Shown here in pieces: positions 7,195-9,547 of a DNA stretch of 9,547 nt. The stretch spans positions 1-9,547 of the forward strand of contig USHH01000072.1 of assembly GCA_900554345.1 (NCBI GenBank), given 5' to 3'. The first letter of the stretch is position 1. Every line of letters begins with the position of its first letter. The stretch comes from an uncultured Bacteroidales bacterium (GTDB lineage: Bacteria > Bacteroidota > Bacteroidia > Bacteroidales > Muribaculaceae). The notes beneath the pieces are model-generated. The model saw only the letters and a program-made list of their open reading frames with translations, made no database searches and was not told the DNA's origin. A program made the position numbers and the translations under genes.

Positions 7195-9429
7195 TCAGGA
7201 AGTGCGTTTTGCGAATTTCACTCCTTTGATTTTCTTCAGGGCCGAGCAGATGTTCTCTACCGTCTCGGTGTTGTCGACCTGCACGTTTAGCTCACAGTGA
7301 AACACTTCCTGACGGGCCTCGATGTTGAGGCCCCGGATGTTGACGGCGAGCTTCTGCGAGAGTGTGGAGGCAATCTCCTCGAGGATACCCTGCCGGTCGA
7401 TGCCGTCGACGCTGATGGTGGCGAGGAACTTGTCGGCCTGCCCTCCCCAGGTGGTGGCCACGAGGCGCGAGCCGTAGGCGCTCTTGAGGCGCATGGCGTT
7501 GGGACAGCTCACCTTATGGAGCACCACGGCCTCGTCGTCGTCGACAAACCCGAGCACGTCGTCGCCCGGAATCGGAGAACAGCAGGTGTCGATCCGGTAG
7601 TTGGGGGTATCAGCGTCGGGATGGAGCACGTAGACCTTCTTGCGGTCGATGGGGGTGCGGGGCTCGTCGGATGAGGGGTCGTTCTTGTCTTTGCGGGAGG
7701 AGAAGGGATTGCGCAGCAGTTTCTTCAGCAGCCCGCGCCTGGTCTTGAGAAGCTCCTTGAATTCCTTCACCGAGAGATTGATCTCATCATTGGCGAGCAT
7801 GAGGTAGAGGTCGTCTTCGGAATCGAGATGGTAGTTTCCGAGAATCTTGGCCGTGACTGCGGGCGACACCATAATGCCCTCCTTATCCATAAACTCGAGA
7901 TACAGTTTCTTTCCACGGGCGATAAGGTTGCGGCGGTCGCGCCGGAGCACGGCGCGGAGCCGGCTCTGAGCCTTTGCGGTGTGGCAGTATTTGAGCCAGT
8001 CGGCCTGTGGTGTCTGCGAGTCGGAGGTGATGATCTCCACCTGGTCGCCGGAGTCGAGGCGGTAGCTGAGGGGCATCAGCTTATGGTTGATTTTTCCGGC
8101 CACGCAGTGCATTCCGAGCTGGGTATGTATGGCGAAAGCCATGTCGAGCACGGTGGAGCCGGAGGGGAGGGTGATGAGGTCGCCGGCCGGGGTGAAGACG
8201 TAGATCTCGGAGGAGAAGAGGTTGAGCTTTATGGTGTCGAGGAAGTCGATGGCGTTGGGCTCGGGGTTGGCGAGGATATCCTTTATGGTGTTCATCCAGG
8301 AGTCGAGCTCGGTGTCGTCGTCGTGTACTCCGGTCTTGTATTTCCAATGTGCGGCATATCCGAGCTCGGCGATCTCGTCCATCTTCCGGGAGCGGATCTG
8401 GACCTCTATCCATTTCCCCTCGGGGCCCATGGCTGTGAGGTGGAGCGCGCGGTATCCGTTTGCCTTCGGCACGGATGTCCAGTCGCGCAGGCGGTCGGGA
8501 TGGATGCGGTGGCCGTCGGTGAAGAAAGTATATATCTGCCAGCAGCGGAGCTTCTCGAGGGAGTCGTCGTCGTTCTCGAAGATCACCCTGACGGCATAGA
8601 TGTCATAGATTTCCTCAAAAGGTATCTTCTTTGTCTCCATCTTGTTGTAGATGGAATAGGCACTCTTGACGCGGGCCTTGATCTCGTATTTGAATCCGGC
8701 GGCGTCGAGTTTCTCGCGCACTGGCTGCACGAATTTCTCCACAATCTCCTGGCGGTGCTGCTCGCTGCGGTCTACCTTGGCCATGATGTCGGCGTAGATC
8801 TGGGGATGCTCGTAGCGGAAGGCGAGGTCCTCGAGCTCCTGCTTGATCTTGAAGAGGCCGAGGCGGTGGGCGAGAGGGGCATAGACGTAGAGGGTCTCTC
8901 CGGCTATCTTATACTGTTTTTCGGGGCGCATGGCGCCGAGGGTGCGCATGTTGTGGAGCCTGTCGGCCATCTTGATGAGCACGACGCGTATGTCGGTCGA
9001 CATGGAGAGCAGCAGCTTGCGGAAGTTCTCGGCCTGAAGGGATGCCTTGTCGCCGAAGATGCCGCCGGAGATTTTGGTGAGGCCTTCGACGATGGAGGCT
9101 ATCTTGGGGCCGAAGGCGGCCTCGATGTCGTCGCGGGTGTATTCGGTGTCTTCCACCACGTCATGGAGAAGTGCGGCGCATATCGAGGTTGAGCCGAGGC
9201 CGAGTTCGGATATGACGATCTTGGCCACTGCGATGGGATGGAGGATATAGGGCTCGCCGCTGCGGCGCCTGACGCCCTGGTGGGCGTTGCGGGCGAAGCG
9301 GTAGGCACGCTCTATGATCTCCACCTTCTTGCGGTGGTTGCTGGCGAGATATGCGCGGAGCACGTCCTGGAACGCCTCCTCGACGACAGCGTCTTCGGCA
9401 GCCGGGGCCTGAGGGAGATTGATGCTCAT
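7195..9429 (-). CDS. rel: Bifunctional RelA/SpoT-family (p)ppGpp synthetase/hydrolase
   Basis: This 744-residue long RelA/SpoT homologue controls the alarmone (p)ppGpp of the stringent response. The N-terminal HD hydrolase domain (about 40-200) keeps its metal-binding and catalytic residues: H64, H89-D90 in LLHDVVEDTE, E93-D94 and D156 in MADRLHN. This predicts an active hydrolase. The synthetase domain (about 240-365) has KSAYSIYNKM at 255-264, D276 in EIYDIYAVR, Y326 in NGYRALH and E342 in IEVQIR. The motif RLRD at 313-316 lies where bifunctional enzymes carry RxKD and synthetase-only RelA carries ExDD; its positive charges favour a bifunctional enzyme. A TGS domain follows (about 408-468), then a helical region, the conserved-cysteine domain with DTCCSPIPGDD (614-624) and C642, and a C-terminal ACT domain (about 667-742). 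The start is the first ATG, about 20 bases from the predicted transcription start. The family call is firm; the balance of activities is inferred. Confidence 0.96.
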   Translation of the reverse strand: MSINLPQAPAAEDAVVEEAFQDVLRAYLASNHRKKVEIIERAYRFARNAHQGVRRRSGEPYILHPIAVAKIVISELGLGSTSICAALLHDVVEDTEYTRDDIEAAFGPKIASIVEGLTKISGGIFGDKASLQAENFRKLLLSMSTDIRVVLIKMADRLHNMRTLGAMRPEKQYKIAGETLYVYAPLAHRLGLFKIKQELEDLAFRYEHPQIYADIMAKVDRSEQHRQEIVEKFVQPVREKLDAAGFKYEIKARVKSAYSIYNKMETKKIPFEEIYDIYAVRVIFENDDDSLEKLRCWQIYTFFTDGHRIHPDRLRDWTSVPKANGYRALHLTAMGPEGKWIEVQIRSRKMDEIAELGYAAHWKYKTGVHDDDTELDSWMNTIKDILANPEPNAIDFLDTIKLNLFSSEIYVFTPAGDLITLPSGSTVLDMAFAIHTQLGMHCVAGKINHKLMPLSYRLDSGDQVEIITSDSQTPQADWLKYCHTAKAQSRLRAVLRRDRRNLIARGKKLYLEFMDKEGIMVSPAVTAKILGNYHLDSEDDLYLMLANDEINLSVKEFKELLKTRRGLLKKLLRNPFSSRKDKNDPSSDEPRTPIDRKKVYVLHPDADTPNYRIDTCCSPIPGDDVLGFVDDDEAVVLHKVSCPNAMRLKSAYGSRLVATTWGGQADKFLATISVDGIDRQGILEEIASTLSQKLAVNIRGLNIEARQEVFHCELNVQVDNTETVENICSALKKIKGVKFAKRTS

Positions 9430-9452
9430 AAGCTGATAGATAACCTAAGCTA

Positions 9453-9484
9453 CAAAATTAATGAAAATCGCCGACACGCGCAAC
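9453..9484 (-). promoter_or_regulatory. Bacteroidota-type sigma-ABfr promoter for rel
   Basis: On the minus strand the -7 element is TAATTTTG (9453-9460), a perfect match to TAnnTTTG. The -33 element is GTTG (9481-9484), one mismatch from TTTG, with a 20-base spacer, within the usual 19-21. Transcription should begin near 9445-9448 and leave a leader of about 20 nt before the rel ATG at 9427-9429. That leader has no Shine-Dalgarno. It is the only such full match I found placed directly upstream of a gene here. Confidence 0.72.
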
Positions 9485-9487
9485 ACT

Positions 9488-9501
9488 CAGCCCCAGGGCT
9501 G
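9488..9501. terminator. Short GC-rich inverted repeat upstream of the rel promoter
   Basis: CAGCCC and GGGCTG form perfect 6-bp arms separated by two bases; as RNA this would give a 5-bp stem with a four-base loop. It lies 11 bases after the possible stop codon of an upstream minus-strand gene and just outside the -33 element of rel. It could be a weak terminator of the upstream gene or a binding site next to the promoter. No T-run follows on the minus strand, which weakens the terminator reading. Confidence 0.3.
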
Positions 9502-9512
9502 GCGCATGAGAT

Positions 9513-9547
9513 TTAACTTTCCTTAAAAACTTTGAGGAGGTAGTCAA
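9513..9547 (-). CDS. Possible 3' end of an upstream gene (partial)
   Basis: One minus-strand frame is open from the window edge and ends in TAA at 9513-9515, with the last residues reading DYLLKVFKES. This charged, amphipathic ending looks like a real protein C-terminus. It is followed by a hairpin and then the rel promoter, which is a sensible gene boundary. Only ten codons are visible, so no family can be named. A second frame also stays open from the edge to 9458, but it would run through the rel promoter and reads less like a protein. Confidence 0.35.
   Translation of the reverse strand, partial: DYLLKVFKES

Noticed and set aside
7828..9192. Plus-strand open frame of 454 codons opposite rel
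   Set aside because: It is antisense to a well-conserved gene. The translation is repetitive Val/Gly/Glu/Leu/His and matches nothing I know.
9487..9507. Tiny six-codon minus-strand ORF (MRQPWG) as a leader peptide for rel
   Set aside because: It lies upstream of the predicted rel promoter, so it would not be on the rel transcript, and it simply spans the palindrome.
9535..9540. AGGAGG on the plus strand as a Shine-Dalgarno of a divergent gene starting just past the edge
   Set aside because: No plus-strand promoter with a proper -33 element is visible, and the same bases read well as codons of a minus-strand C-terminus. It cannot be settled without sequence beyond 9547.

Overview
The window looks like a chromosomal housekeeping and cell-envelope region of a GC-rich member of the Bacteroidales, most plausibly Muribaculaceae or a close relative. 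Four things point there: a promoter of the Bacteroidota type (TAnnTTTG with a TTG element 20 bp upstream), no Shine-Dalgarno sequences before any start codon, a secreted protease ending in a domain that resembles a type IX secretion sorting signal, and a lipid- or Sec-exported protein resembling DUF4919, a family I associate with Bacteroidota. The family-level assignment is inference; no rRNA or marker phylogeny is available.

All recognisable genes lie on the minus strand, so transcription runs from high to low coordinates. At the right edge (9513-9547) is what may be the last ten codons of an upstream gene, followed by a short GC-rich hairpin (9488-9501) and a good Bacteroidota promoter (9453-9484). 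Then come: a long RelA/SpoT-family (p)ppGpp synthetase/hydrolase (7195-9429); a PgpH-type seven-transmembrane HD phosphodiesterase expected to degrade c-di-AMP (5022-7160); a six-helix membrane protein of unknown function (4428-4973); an exported DUF4919-like protein whose start overlaps the previous stop (3556-4431); a SlyD-type FKBP prolyl isomerase with a cysteine-rich metal-binding tail (2921-3508); and a large secreted M6-family metalloprotease (29-2881).

The gaps between these six genes are 34, 48, -4, 47 and 39 bp. I see no convincing terminator or second promoter between them, so they could form one transcript, although this is not proven. The first two genes handle two different nucleotide second messengers, ppGpp and c-di-AMP. 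The middle pair is an inner-membrane plus exported-protein module without known function. The last two concern protein folding or metal handling and extracellular proteolysis. No mobile element, CRISPR array, tRNA or rRNA is visible, and there is no stretch over 300 bases without a gene. I do not see a clearly new biological system. The most thought-provoking points are the rel-pgpH pairing, the protease's nested domain layout and the cysteine-only style of the SlyD tail.
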